From the NCBI GenBank assembly GCA_021804345.1, contig JAJZHV010000024.1, positions 1-10,334 of the forward strand: a DNA stretch of 10,334 nucleotides, read 5' to 3'. The notes under the pieces are model-generated. The model was not told where the DNA came from and searched no databases. It saw only the letters and a program-made list of their open reading frames with translations. The translations under genes and the position numbers were made by a program. Shown piece by piece: positions 1 to 6,727 of this stretch. The stretch comes from Pseudomonadota bacterium. GTDB taxonomy: Bacteria > Pseudomonadota > Gammaproteobacteria > Burkholderiales > Ferrovaceae. The first letter of the stretch is position 1. Every line of letters begins with the position of its first letter.

Positions 1-563
1 GTGTAATGAGGACAGTCCAGCAAGCCTTGCACGAATGATTCCTGTTGCACCGATTGGGCATCGCCCAACACGCCGGGCAACTGCCGCAATACGGCATCCA
101 TCAGCACCATGGCGGGAAGTTCTCCACCCGACAGGACGTAGTCGCCAATGGAAACCTCCTCTTGCACCTCGCGCTGCAGCAAGCGCTCATCCACGCCCTC
201 GTAGCGTCCAGCCAGCAGAATCAACCCCGCCATACCGGAAAAAGCCATCACCCGCTGGTGCGTCAGCGCTTTGCCTTGGGGGCTCAAGTACACCACATGG
301 GGGTGGTCCACCCCCGCCGCCCGTTGTCGCTGCCGGGCGGCAGCCAAGGCCAGTGCCAGCGGTTGGGCTAGCAACACCATCCCGGGCCCACCGCCGTAGG
401 GACGGTCATCAATGGTACGGTAGTTGTCCGTGGCAAAGTCCCGCGGATTCCAGGTTTGCAGCGCCCAACGCCCCTGTTCCAACGCTCTGCGAGTGATGCC
501 GTGCGCACTGAGTGCCTCGAACATGGCCGGAAACAGCGTGACCACATCAAACAGGTAAGCCAT
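1..563 (-). CDS. trmD: tRNA (guanine-N1)-methyltransferase TrmD, C-terminus outside window
   Basis: TrmD is a SpoU-TrmD (SPOUT) knotted methyltransferase that uses S-adenosylmethionine to make m1G37 next to the anticodon, preventing +1 frameshifting. Visible: 187 codons of a protein usually about 240-255 residues long, starting [12 protein letters not shown], with [11 protein letters not shown] at about 52-62, LSPQG at 93-97, GRYEGVDER at 119-127 and [11 protein letters not shown] at 138-148, the last two belonging to the cofactor-binding knot. The window ends at the LLDCPHY motif, so the C-terminal tRNA-binding domain is not seen. The ATG directly abuts the rimM stop codon (TGA then ATG, no gap), suggesting translational coupling in the usual rpsP-rimM-trmD-rplS order; rplS would lie beyond the left edge. 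Odd: the residue aligned with the catalytic Asp169 of E. coli TrmD is Glu (E175, codon at 39-41), while the partner Arg154 is kept as R160. Identification is very secure. Confidence 0.97.
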   Translation of the reverse strand, partial: MAYLFDVVTLFPAMFEALSAHGITRRALEQGRWALQTWNPRDFATDNYRTIDDRPYGGGPGMVLLAQPLALALAAARQRQRAAGVDHPHVVYLSPQGKALTHQRVMAFSGMAGLILLAGRYEGVDERLLQREVQEEVSIGDYVLSGGELPAMVLMDAVLRQLPGVLGDAQSVQQESFVQGLLDCPHY

Positions 564-1058
564 TCAGTAATCCAGCCCCCAGTCCACCTCCAGTTGGCCC
601 TGCGCGAGAGAAACCGCTTGCAGGATGGGTGCCACAAAGGGGATGAGTCGCTCCCGACCGGTTTCATCCTGCACCACCAACACATCCTGAGCCCCTGCTT
701 GCAGCAGTTCCCGGACCAGGCCAAGGCACTGCCCCCGGGTGTTCACAACCCTCAGGCCCACCAGATCAGACCAGTAATATTCTTCTGCAGCAACCGGTGG
801 CAACTGGTTGCGGGGAACGGCCACGGCACAGGATCGTAGCGCCTCGGCAGCGCTGCGATCCTCGATTCCCACCAGTTTGGCCACCAAATCCCCCGCATGA
901 ATGCGCCAGGATTCTAGCGTGTATTCACACTGGGCTTGGGGGGATTGGCCAAGCCACCAGAGCGGATAATCCGCGAGGGCTTCCAGGGTTTGGGTGAAGG
1001 TGTGCACACGAAACCAGCCCTTCACGCCATAGGGCGCACCCACGCGCCCCATGACCAC
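564..1058 (-). CDS. rimM: 16S rRNA processing protein RimM
   Basis: RimM is a cytoplasmic assembly factor that binds ribosomal protein S19 and helps mature the head of the 30S subunit. The 164-residue product has the expected two-domain shape: an N-terminal RimM beta-barrel with the signature GRVGAPYGVKGW near residues 4-15, then a PRC-barrel domain starting around the YYWSDLVGLRVV segment near residue 95. Length is normal (family about 165-185). The start is uncertain: GTG at 1058 is chosen because family members usually carry V-V/I-M-G-R at this point, but ATG at 1052 is the alternative, and neither has a good Shine-Dalgarno. In-frame codons continue upstream into the end of rpsP, so an unusual earlier start is not excluded. 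It lies 7 bp after rpsP and its stop touches the trmD start, so it is surely cotranscribed. Confidence 0.95.
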   Translation of the reverse strand: MVMGRVGAPYGVKGWFRVHTFTQTLEALADYPLWWLGQSPQAQCEYTLESWRIHAGDLVAKLVGIEDRSAAEALRSCAVAVPRNQLPPVAAEEYYWSDLVGLRVVNTRGQCLGLVRELLQAGAQDVLVVQDETGRERLIPFVAPILQAVSLAQGQLEVDWGLDY

Positions 1059-1065
1059 CCAGGAA

Positions 1066-1326
1066 TCAGGCAGCGGAAACCTCGGGCCGGGGTGCGCGTT
1101 TGATCAATTTCTCGACGGCCTCAGAGGCTTGGGCCCCGTGGCTTTTCCAGAAGGCAATACGCTCCAGGTCAATGCGCAGGGTATCCGCTCCCGCTTCCCG
1201 CAGGGGATTATAAAAACCGACCCGTTCAATGAAGCGGCCGTCACGACGATGGCGTGAATCCGCCACAACGACGTTATAGAAAGGACGGTTACGGGCACCG
1301 CCACGAGACAATCGGATCACTACCAT
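1066..1326 (-). CDS. rpsP: 30S ribosomal protein S16
   Basis: Small-subunit ribosomal protein S16, a 16S rRNA-binding assembly protein of the 30S body. The 86-residue product begins [17 protein letters not shown], the classical S16 N-terminus, followed by the conserved [19 protein letters not shown] segment at about 23-41 and a basic tail. Length is typical (about 80-90). The ATG at 1326 is preferred over a TTG six bases upstream because it has an AAGG Shine-Dalgarno about 10 bases before it and matches the family start. It is the first gene of the rpsP-rimM-trmD operon and has its own promoter immediately upstream. Confidence 0.97.
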   Translation of the reverse strand: MVVIRLSRGGARNRPFYNVVVADSRHRRDGRFIERVGFYNPLREAGADTLRIDLERIAFWKSHGAQASEAVEKLIKRAPRPEVSAA

Positions 1327-1384
1327 AGTCAATCAACCTTTATGTCTGGGCCTCGAGAAAATCCCGATTCCGAAAAAGCCAAAC

Positions 1385-1413
1385 AGTGTACAAAATTAAA
1401 ATCAAAAAATCAA
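1385..1413 (-). promoter_or_regulatory. Probable sigma-70 promoter of the rpsP-rimM-trmD operon
   Basis: Read on the minus strand, TTGATT (1413-1408) is followed after exactly 17 bases by TACACT (1390-1385), each matching 4 of 6 consensus positions, in an AT-rich stretch unlike the surrounding DNA. Transcription would start near 1378, leaving an untranslated leader of about 50 bases before the rpsP ATG. The -35 element contains the TGA stop codon of the upstream Rieske gene (1412-1410). Prediction from sequence only. Confidence 0.6.
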
Positions 1414-2531
1414 GGGGTTCCGTTTGGCGCCACATGCGGGGCCAGTTGGGCACGCACAAATTCATGAAAATGCAGCATTCCATCTTCCATTGGGGACTGG
1501 TAGGGTCCGCCGTCTTCCAGGCCGCGCGCCATCAGTGCGCGCCGCCCGCGTGCCATGCGGTCACAGATTTCATCGTCTTCCACCGCGGTTTCGAAGTAGG
1601 CATTTTGTTGCGCTTCCACAAATTCGCGTTCAAACAGGGCGATTTCTTCCGGGTAATAAAACTCCACCACATTGGTGCATTTTTCCGGGCCATCGGGCCA
1701 GACGGTACTGACCACCAGCACATGGGGATACCACTCCACCATGATGTTGGGATAGAGCACCATCCATATTGCGCCAAAGGGAGGGTCCTGGTTTTGGCTG
1801 TAGCGGCGCACCACTTCGTGCCACTGTTGATACACCGGCGATCCGGCTCGTCGTAGGTGCTCCTTCACTCCCACGGTCTGCACGCTATGCCAGGCGCCAA
1901 ACTCCCAACGCAGGTCGTCACAGTTGACGAACCCGGACAAACCCGGATGAAAAGGCGCCACGTGATAGTCTTCCAGATACACTTCGATGAAGGTTTTCCA
2001 GTTGAACTGGTGATGGGCGGTTTTCACAGAATCGAGCAGATATCCGGAAAAGTCCAGATCACGCGCCGCCTGACAGGTAGCCAGGTCGGCCGCCACATCG
2101 CGCCCCCCCTCAAACAACAGTCCATTCCAGCGCGTCAGGGGGGTCTGGTCCAGATTCAGGCAGGGTTTGCCGGGGAAATGGGGGGCCCCGGCCAGTTCGC
2201 CCTGCAGATCATAGGTCCAGCGATGGAGCGGGCACACAATATGATGCGCATTCCCCCGCCCTTGCAGCATCAGCGCCTGACGATGGCGACAGACGTTGGA
2301 GAGCAGCGCGATGCCCGACCCCTGATTGACCAGAAACTGGCCGTGGCCGCGCCAGGAGAGCGTATAGTAGTCTCCCGTGTTGGGAACCATCAGCTCATGC
2401 CCCACATAGCGTGGCCCGTGGGTAAAGAGCGTTTCCTGCTCTAGTCGCGCCACCTCGGGGTCGAAGTACCAGCGAATAGGCAATTGGCTTGACAAGCCAG
2501 CCAACTGACTCAGGGATCCCATCTGTGACAT
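1410..2531 (-). CDS. Rieske non-heme iron oxygenase, alpha-subunit-like, substrate unknown
   Basis: A 373-residue protein with the two-part layout of Rieske oxygenase alpha subunits, which use an electron from a reductase to activate O2 for hydroxylation, demethylation or related oxidations. The N-terminal Rieske domain shows C81-x-H83 and C100-x2-H103 ligands for a [2Fe-2S] cluster. The catalytic domain has NWK at 177-179 and a mononuclear iron motif E183-x3-E187-x2-H190-x4-H195; a late VEDDEIC segment (about 317-323) fits the third, acidic iron ligand (about D319). Size and motif style recall single-component GbcA/CntA-like or phenylpropionate-type alpha subunits, but the substrate cannot be read from the sequence. 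No reductase, ferredoxin or beta subunit lies in the window. ATG at 2531 is chosen over GTG at 2537 because GGAGG sits 8 bases before it. It is divergent from xseB and runs directly into the rpsP promoter without an obvious terminator. Confidence 0.88.
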   Translation of the reverse strand: MSQMGSLSQLAGLSSQLPIRWYFDPEVARLEQETLFTHGPRYVGHELMVPNTGDYYTLSWRGHGQFLVNQGSGIALLSNVCRHRQALMLQGRGNAHHIVCPLHRWTYDLQGELAGAPHFPGKPCLNLDQTPLTRWNGLLFEGGRDVAADLATCQAARDLDFSGYLLDSVKTAHHQFNWKTFIEVYLEDYHVAPFHPGLSGFVNCDDLRWEFGAWHSVQTVGVKEHLRRAGSPVYQQWHEVVRRYSQNQDPPFGAIWMVLYPNIMVEWYPHVLVVSTVWPDGPEKCTNVVEFYYPEEIALFEREFVEAQQNAYFETAVEDDEICDRMARGRRALMARGLEDGGPYQSPMEDGMLHFHEFVRAQLAPHVAPNGTP

Positions 2532-2563
2532 ATCCACACCCTCCGGGGAGCAAAGAATGCAGG

Positions 2564-2578
2564 CTTATTATTGATAAG
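2564..2578. repeat. Short palindrome in the Rieske gene leader
   Basis: CTTAT-TATTG-ATAAG forms a perfect 5-bp inverted repeat with a 5-base centre. It lies about 33 bases upstream of the Rieske start codon, downstream of its predicted promoter. It could be a small operator or a weak hairpin in the leader; five-base arms in AT-rich DNA can also arise by chance. Confidence 0.3.
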
Positions 2579-2614
2579 ACGGGCTAAACCACAAACCCGA
2601 TGGACAAGAGCGGA

Positions 2615-2644
2615 ATTTTAACCCTGATTACGCGCATGAGGCAA
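2615..2644 (-). promoter_or_regulatory. Candidate promoter of the Rieske oxygenase gene
   Basis: On the minus strand TTGCCT (2644-2639) and TAAAAT (2620-2615) are separated by 18 bases and match 4 and 5 of 6 sigma-70 consensus positions. The predicted start near 2608 leaves a leader of about 77 bases. The -35 element lies inside one copy of an imperfect direct repeat (2631-2645). Prediction from sequence only. Confidence 0.45.
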
Positions 2645-2672
2645 GACCGCCGGGCACCGCGCATCAGGCCAG
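2631..2672. repeat. Imperfect 15-bp direct repeat in the divergent promoter region
   Basis: CGCGCATGAGGCAAG at 2631-2645 recurs as CGCGCATCAGGCCAG at 2658-2672, with 13 of 15 positions identical and a 27-bp period. The first copy covers the predicted -35 element of the Rieske gene. Tandem sites of this type can be regulator-binding sites, but no regulator is encoded nearby. Confidence 0.4.
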
Positions 2673-2692
2673 CGGGTCCCTAAGTGCGCGGT
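2656..2692. repeat. 8-bp inverted repeat between Rieske gene and xseB
   Basis: ACCGCGCA at 2656-2663 is the exact reverse complement of TGCGCGGT at 2685-2692, with a 21-base loop. No T tract follows on either strand, so it is not a standard terminator. Its left arm overlaps the second copy of the direct repeat. It could form a hairpin or be an operator; function unknown. Confidence 0.4.
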
Positions 2693-2775
2693 ACGCCTTT
2701 CGGTTCCTGAAGAAAAATCGAATATCTGCGACAATGCCCGTTTGAGTAATTTTTACACAGACCATCCTTTGCCCT

Positions 2776-3033
2776 ATGGGGTTTTCAAATACTCACATGA
2801 CACGCTCCGAATCCTTGCCCACCGATTATGAGTCCGCCCTGCGTGAACTGGAACAGGTGCTGACCGCTCTTGAAAACGGCCAACTCCCCCTGGAGCAGTC
2901 TTTGCAAGCCTATCACCGGGGAACCCAACTCCTGTCTTATTGCCAGGCACAACTGGCAGAGGCGGAACAACGCGTCAAGATTCTGGAAGGCGATGTGCTG
3001 AAGGATTTTAAACCCAATGACCCGGAACGCTGA
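2776..3033 (+). CDS. xseB: Exodeoxyribonuclease VII small subunit
   Basis: XseB is the small subunit of exonuclease VII, which with XseA degrades single-stranded DNA from both ends to oligonucleotides. The 85-residue product has the family core: DYESALRELEQVLTALENG followed by LPLEQSLQAYHRGTQLL and a helical tail rich in Gln, Glu and Ala, consistent with the coiled-coil helices that wrap XseA. Length is normal (about 75-90). The start is ambiguous: ATG at 2776 or an in-frame ATG at 2797 (78 residues, beginning MTRSESLP); neither has a convincing Shine-Dalgarno. It heads the xseB-ispA-dxs series, an order common in proteobacteria, and overlaps ispA by 17 bases. xseA is not in the window. I could not find a confident promoter before it. 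Confidence 0.93.
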   Translation: MGFSNTHMTRSESLPTDYESALRELEQVLTALENGQLPLEQSLQAYHRGTQLLSYCQAQLAEAEQRVKILEGDVLKDFKPNDPER

Positions 3034-3916
3034 GTTCGAAGGCTGGGTCCAGGCAGGGCAGGAGCTTCTGGAACGCTATTTGCAGCAACACCTGCCCGCA
3101 TCCACCCTGGCCCCCCAGCGACTGCACGAGGCCATGCGTTACGCCGTGCTGGAGGGGGGCAAACGGGTGCGCCCGCTGCTGGCCTTAGCCGCCGGCGAAC
3201 TCGCCACCGCGCCCCTAGAACCCCTGATTGCCGTGGGGGCCAGCGTAGAGTTAATCCACGCTTACTCGCTGGTGCATGATGATCTGCCCGCCATGGACAA
3301 TGACATCCTGCGTCGTGGCAAACCCACCTGTCACAAGCAGTTCAATGAGGCGCTGGCCCTACTAACCGGAGACACCCTGCAATCCCTGGCCTTTCAATGG
3401 CTTTCCGATCCGCGCTTGGGGCTGGATCCTGCGCGCCAACTGCAACTGGTCCAGCAGTTGGCCTTGGCCAGCGGGTCCCGCGGGATGGGCGGGGGACAGG
3501 CCATGGACCTGGAAAACACCAACCAGAACCCCACCCTGCCTGAGCTAGAGGCCATGCATCTTAAAAAGACAGGGGCCCTGATCAGGGCTGCGGTGTTGAT
3601 GGGCGCCCACTGCGGCCCACCCCTAGAGGAGAAGGCGCAGCGCCATCTGGCCCATTACGCCAACTGCATCGGGCTGGCCTTTCAGGTGGTGGACGACGTC
3701 CTTGATGCCGAAGCCGACACCAGCGTTCTGGGCAAAACCGCGGGTAAGGATGCGGCCGCCAATAAAACGACCTACGCGAGTACAATGGGCTTGTCGCAAG
3801 CCAGAGCGTTTGCCCAGGAACTGCTGGAGGATGCCTTGCGCGCCCTGTCACAACTAGGACCCCGGGCCGAACGCCTTGAGCAGTTGGCCCACTTCATCGT
3901 TCATCGCAGCCATTAA
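3017..3916 (+). CDS. ispA: Farnesyl diphosphate synthase (short-chain polyprenyl synthase)
   Basis: IspA condenses dimethylallyl diphosphate with two isopentenyl diphosphates to geranyl and then farnesyl diphosphate, the precursor of undecaprenyl phosphate, quinone side chains and other isoprenoids. The 299-residue product carries the GGKRVRP segment (47-53), the first aspartate-rich motif DDLPAMD (88-94) with the two-residue insert typical of bacterial farnesyl synthases, Tyr83 five residues before it (a chain-length-limiting residue), and the second motif DDVLD (226-230) followed by GKTAGKD (239-245). These match E. coli IspA closely in style. The ATG lies inside the end of xseB, a 17-base overlap in a different frame, implying coupled translation. 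dxs begins 13 bp downstream, so the first enzyme of the MEP pathway and a major consumer of its products are coexpressed. Confidence 0.96.
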   Translation: MTRNAEFEGWVQAGQELLERYLQQHLPASTLAPQRLHEAMRYAVLEGGKRVRPLLALAAGELATAPLEPLIAVGASVELIHAYSLVHDDLPAMDNDILRRGKPTCHKQFNEALALLTGDTLQSLAFQWLSDPRLGLDPARQLQLVQQLALASGSRGMGGGQAMDLENTNQNPTLPELEAMHLKKTGALIRAAVLMGAHCGPPLEEKAQRHLAHYANCIGLAFQVVDDVLDAEADTSVLGKTAGKDAAANKTTYASTMGLSQARAFAQELLEDALRALSQLGPRAERLEQLAHFIVHRSH

Positions 3917-3929
3917 CCCGACCCCTTCC

Positions 3930-5819
3930 ATGACTCCAACCCCGCTGCTTGATCGCATTCAATGGCCACACCAGATTCGCCAACTGGAGCGCCGCGCCTT
4001 GCCGCAACTGGCGGAGGAAACGCGCCGCTTCATACTGGAATCCGTTGCCCGCACCGGGGGCCACCTGTCCAGCAATCTGGGCACCGTAGAGCTGACCATT
4101 GCCTTGCATCGGGTCTTCGATACCCCGCAAGACCGGATCGTCTGGGATGTGGGACATCAAACCTATGCGCATAAAATCCTCACCGGACGGCGCGATGGCA
4201 TGGCCAAGTTGCGTCAAAGCGGCGGTTTGTCGGGTTTTCCCCGGCGCAACGAAAGCCCATACGACACCTTTGGCACAGCCCACTCCAGCACATCCATCAG
4301 CGCCGCCCTGGGTATGGCCACGGCCTTCAAGCGCACCGGCAGCTTACAACGGGCGGTTGCCGTCATTGGCGATGGCGCCATGACGGGGGGTATGGCCTTC
4401 GAAGCCATGAATAATGCGCGCAATACCGGCGCCAATCTGGTGGTGGTGCTCAATGACAACGAAATGTCCATTTCCCATCCCGTTGGTGCCCTGAGCAACC
4501 ATCTGGCCCGCATCATGTCGGGCCGGTTTTACAATTCCGTGCGCCGCGGTGGCGAGAAAGTACTGGGCGTGGCTCCGCCCATCTTAGAATTTGCCAAGCG
4601 CTGGGAAGAGCACATGAAGGGAATGGTGAATCCGCCCGCTACCCTGTTTGAGGAGTTTGGATTCAACTACATTGGCCCCATCGACGGACATGATCTGGAC
4701 GTGCTCATCTCCACCCTCAAAAACGTACGACAACTGGATGGCCCTCAGTTTTTGCATGTGGTCACCCGCAAGGGCAAAGGTTATCCGCCTGCAGAACTGG
4801 ATCCGATCCTGTATCACGGCGTCACCCCCTTCGATGTGGATCACGGCATTCAACCCAAAACCTCTGCCAAGCAGACCTTTACCCAGATCTTTGGAGACTG
4901 GCTGTGTGATATGGCCGCACAGGATGAGCGCCTGTATGCCATCACCCCGGCCATGTGCGAAGGCTCCGGGCTAGTCCGTTTTTCAAAAACCTGGCCAGAA
5001 CGGTATTTTGACGTGGGAATTGCCGAACAACATGCCCTGACCTTTGCTGCGGGACTGGCCTGCGAGGGTTTAAAACCCGTGGTAGCCATTTATTCCACCT
5101 TTTTGCAGCGTGCCTACGATCAATTCATTCACGATATCGCCCTGCAGAATCTACCCGTCTTGCTGGCCATCGATCGGGCTGGGTTGGTGGGGGCGGATGG
5201 TCCCACCCATGCGGGCAGTTTCGACATCAGTTTTTTGCGCTGCGTGCCCAACCTGACGCTCATGACCCCCAGCGATGAAAACGAATGCCGGCAAATGCTC
5301 TACACCGGTTTTCAATGCCCAGGTCCTGCCGCGGTGCGCTACCCCCGAGGCTATGGCCCCGGCGTTGTGCCGCAGCAAGCCTTCAGCACCATTCCCATCG
5401 GCCGGGGCGACATGAGGCGACAAGGCCGGGGGGTTGCCTTGCTGGTCTTCGGCACCTTGCTGGGTTCGGCGCTCGAAGCGGCGGAAACCCTGAATGCCAG
5501 CGTGGCCAACATGCGCTTTGTAAAACCGCTGGATCGCGCGCTCATTCTTACACTGGCACTCAGCCATGAACTGCTGGTCACCATTGAAGACAACGCCGTA
5601 CAAGGGGGCGCCGGAAGTGGCGTGGCGGAAGTGTTATGCGCCGAGAACATCTCCGTTCCCCTGCTGCAATTGGGGCTTCCCGATCGCTTTGTGGATCAGG
5701 GTGACCCGGACAGCCAACTCCGTGCTTGCGCACTGGATGCACCGGGCCTGCTGGCTGCGGTGCAACAGCGTGTGCTGCAACTCAACAGCCTGCGCCAGCG
5801 TAATACCTTGCAAGCCTGA
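3930..5819 (+). CDS. dxs: 1-deoxy-D-xylulose-5-phosphate synthase
   Basis: DXS condenses pyruvate and glyceraldehyde 3-phosphate, using thiamine diphosphate and Mg2+, to DXP: the entry step of the MEP isoprenoid pathway and also a precursor for thiamine and pyridoxal phosphate. The 629-residue product (E. coli about 620) has all transketolase-like domains: GGHLSSNLG with active-site His45, [15 protein letters not shown] (73-87), the diphosphate/Mg-binding GDGAMTGG (147-154) with NDNEMSIS downstream, the pyrimidine-domain GIAEQHA with catalytic Glu at 366, [15 protein letters not shown] in the pyrimidine domain, and a C-terminal domain with [16 protein letters not shown] at 3930 is chosen because [10 protein letters not shown] matches the family start and leaves a 13-bp gap to ispA; the reading frame stays open further upstream only as an overlap into ispA. 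No key residue appears missing. Confidence 0.97.
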   Translation: MTPTPLLDRIQWPHQIRQLERRALPQLAEETRRFILESVARTGGHLSSNLGTVELTIALHRVFDTPQDRIVWDVGHQTYAHKILTGRRDGMAKLRQSGGLSGFPRRNESPYDTFGTAHSSTSISAALGMATAFKRTGSLQRAVAVIGDGAMTGGMAFEAMNNARNTGANLVVVLNDNEMSISHPVGALSNHLARIMSGRFYNSVRRGGEKVLGVAPPILEFAKRWEEHMKGMVNPPATLFEEFGFNYIGPIDGHDLDVLISTLKNVRQLDGPQFLHVVTRKGKGYPPAELDPILYHGVTPFDVDHGIQPKTSAKQTFTQIFGDWLCDMAAQDERLYAITPAMCEGSGLVRFSKTWPERYFDVGIAEQHALTFAAGLACEGLKPVVAIYSTFLQRAYDQFIHDIALQNLPVLLAIDRAGLVGADGPTHAGSFDISFLRCVPNLTLMTPSDENECRQMLYTGFQCPGPAAVRYPRGYGPGVVPQQAFSTIPIGRGDMRRQGRGVALLVFGTLLGSALEAAETLNASVANMRFVKPLDRALILTLALSHELLVTIEDNAVQGGAGSGVAEVLCAENISVPLLQLGLPDRFVDQGDPDSQLRACALDAPGLLAAVQQRVLQLNSLRQRNTLQA

Positions 5820-5878
5820 GCAACTCTTGTGGTTACCCACGGTCCAACCGCTTTTCCCTTGCCCCCAGGAGTGACCTG

Positions 5879-6691
5879 ATGAACGCGCGCGATCCAAACC
5901 CGATTCCGGACATCCAGTCCACCCCTGACACCCGTCAACTGGCCATCGATCGGGTAGGAATCAAGGGAATTCGCCATCCCGTGAAGGTTTCTGACCGTGA
6001 ACTGGGCGGAGTGCAACATACCATTGCCACCTTCAATATGTACGTGCACTTGCCGCAGCATTTCAAGGGAACGCACATGTCCCGTTTCGTGGAGATTCTC
6101 AATCGGGAGGAGCGCGACATTTCGGTGGAATCTTTTGGCGCCATGCTCACCGAAATGGTGGCTCGTCTGGGCGCTCGCGCTGGACATATCGAAATGAGTT
6201 TTCCGTATTTCGTCAACAAGGCCGCACCCGTGTCAGGAGTCAAATCCCTGCTCGACTACGATGTGACCTTCATTGGCGAAATTCGGGATGGTCGCCAATC
6301 CTTCACGATGAAGGTCATCATTCCCGTGACCAGCCTGTGCCCCTGCTCCAAAGAAATTTCCAGCTATGGGGCCCATAATCAACGCTCCCATGTCACCATC
6401 ACGGCACGCGTCAACGCCTTCGTCTGGATTGAAGAAATCATCCGTATTGCAGAAGAATCCGCCTCTTGCGAGCTCTTTGGACTACTCAAGCGTCCCGACG
6501 AAAAATGGGTAACCGAACGCGCCTATGACAATCCCAAATTTGTGGAGGATATGGTTCGTGACGTGGCCCATCGCCTTGATCTGGAGCCACGGGTGCTGGC
6601 CTATGTGGTGGAATCCGAAAATTTTGAATCGATTCACAATCACTCGGCCTATGCCCTGATCGAGCGGGACAAGAAACACGCGCCCGTTTGA
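5879..6691 (+). CDS. folE2: GTP cyclohydrolase FolE2 (type IB)
   Basis: FolE2 converts GTP to 7,8-dihydroneopterin triphosphate, the first step of folate and queuosine-type deazapurine synthesis. Unlike the zinc-dependent FolE1 it belongs to the COG1469 family, which can use Mn2+ or other metals. The 270-residue product has the metal/active-site segment [11 protein letters not shown] with Cys154 (the likely equivalent of Cys147 in Neisseria gonorrhoeae FolE2), AHNQRSH at 165-171, and the C-terminal [15 protein letters not shown] at 244-258. Length is typical (about 255-300). An AGGAG Shine-Dalgarno lies 7 bases before the ATG. It follows dxs after 59 bp on the same strand and may be cotranscribed. 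In many bacteria a FolE2 paralogue is controlled by Zur as a zinc-sparing backup; I saw no recognisable Zur box here, which fits a housekeeping role. Whether the genome also has FolE1 is unknown. Confidence 0.95.
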   Translation: MNARDPNPIPDIQSTPDTRQLAIDRVGIKGIRHPVKVSDRELGGVQHTIATFNMYVHLPQHFKGTHMSRFVEILNREERDISVESFGAMLTEMVARLGARAGHIEMSFPYFVNKAAPVSGVKSLLDYDVTFIGEIRDGRQSFTMKVIIPVTSLCPCSKEISSYGAHNQRSHVTITARVNAFVWIEEIIRIAEESASCELFGLLKRPDEKWVTERAYDNPKFVEDMVRDVAHRLDLEPRVLAYVVESENFESIHNHSAYALIERDKKHAPV

Positions 6692-6698
6692 CGGTCAT

Positions 6699-6727
6699 GC
6701 AGGGGTTTTCAAGCCCCTGCGCGTTTT
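6699..6727 (+). terminator. Intrinsic terminator after folE2, overlapping the glnS 3' end
   Basis: GCAGGGG (6699-6705) and CCCCTGC (6714-6720) form a perfect 7-bp stem, extended by a possible T-G wobble, with a short AT-rich loop; GCG and TTTT follow at 6721-6727. Placed 8 bp after the folE2 stop, it would end the xseB-ispA-dxs-folE2 transcript. The T run is short, so efficiency may be moderate. On the minus strand no T run follows, so it is not a standard terminator for glnS. Confidence 0.65.

Noticed and set aside
1414..1440. Terminator for the Rieske gene using the T-rich stretch before rpsP
   Set aside because: The T runs are present on the minus strand but no GC-rich stem precedes them at the right distance; they fit better as promoter DNA.
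1857..2444. 195-codon plus-strand open frame opposite the Rieske gene
   Set aside because: It lies wholly antisense to a gene with clear catalytic motifs, shows no recognisable domain, and is expected by chance in GC-rich DNA.
2743..2781. TTTACA-like -35 with TATGGG as a promoter for xseB
   Set aside because: The -10 match is poor and the predicted start would fall downstream of the first ATG and only a few bases before the second.
3876..3929. Longer dxs N-terminus beginning inside ispA
   Set aside because: The extra 18 residues do not resemble DXS, start with a non-ATG codon, and overlap ispA by 41 bases; ATG at 3930 matches the family start.
5820..5878. Possible Zur box or riboswitch before folE2
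   Set aside because: No AT-rich zinc-uptake-regulator palindrome and no conserved riboswitch core could be seen in this 59-bp gap.
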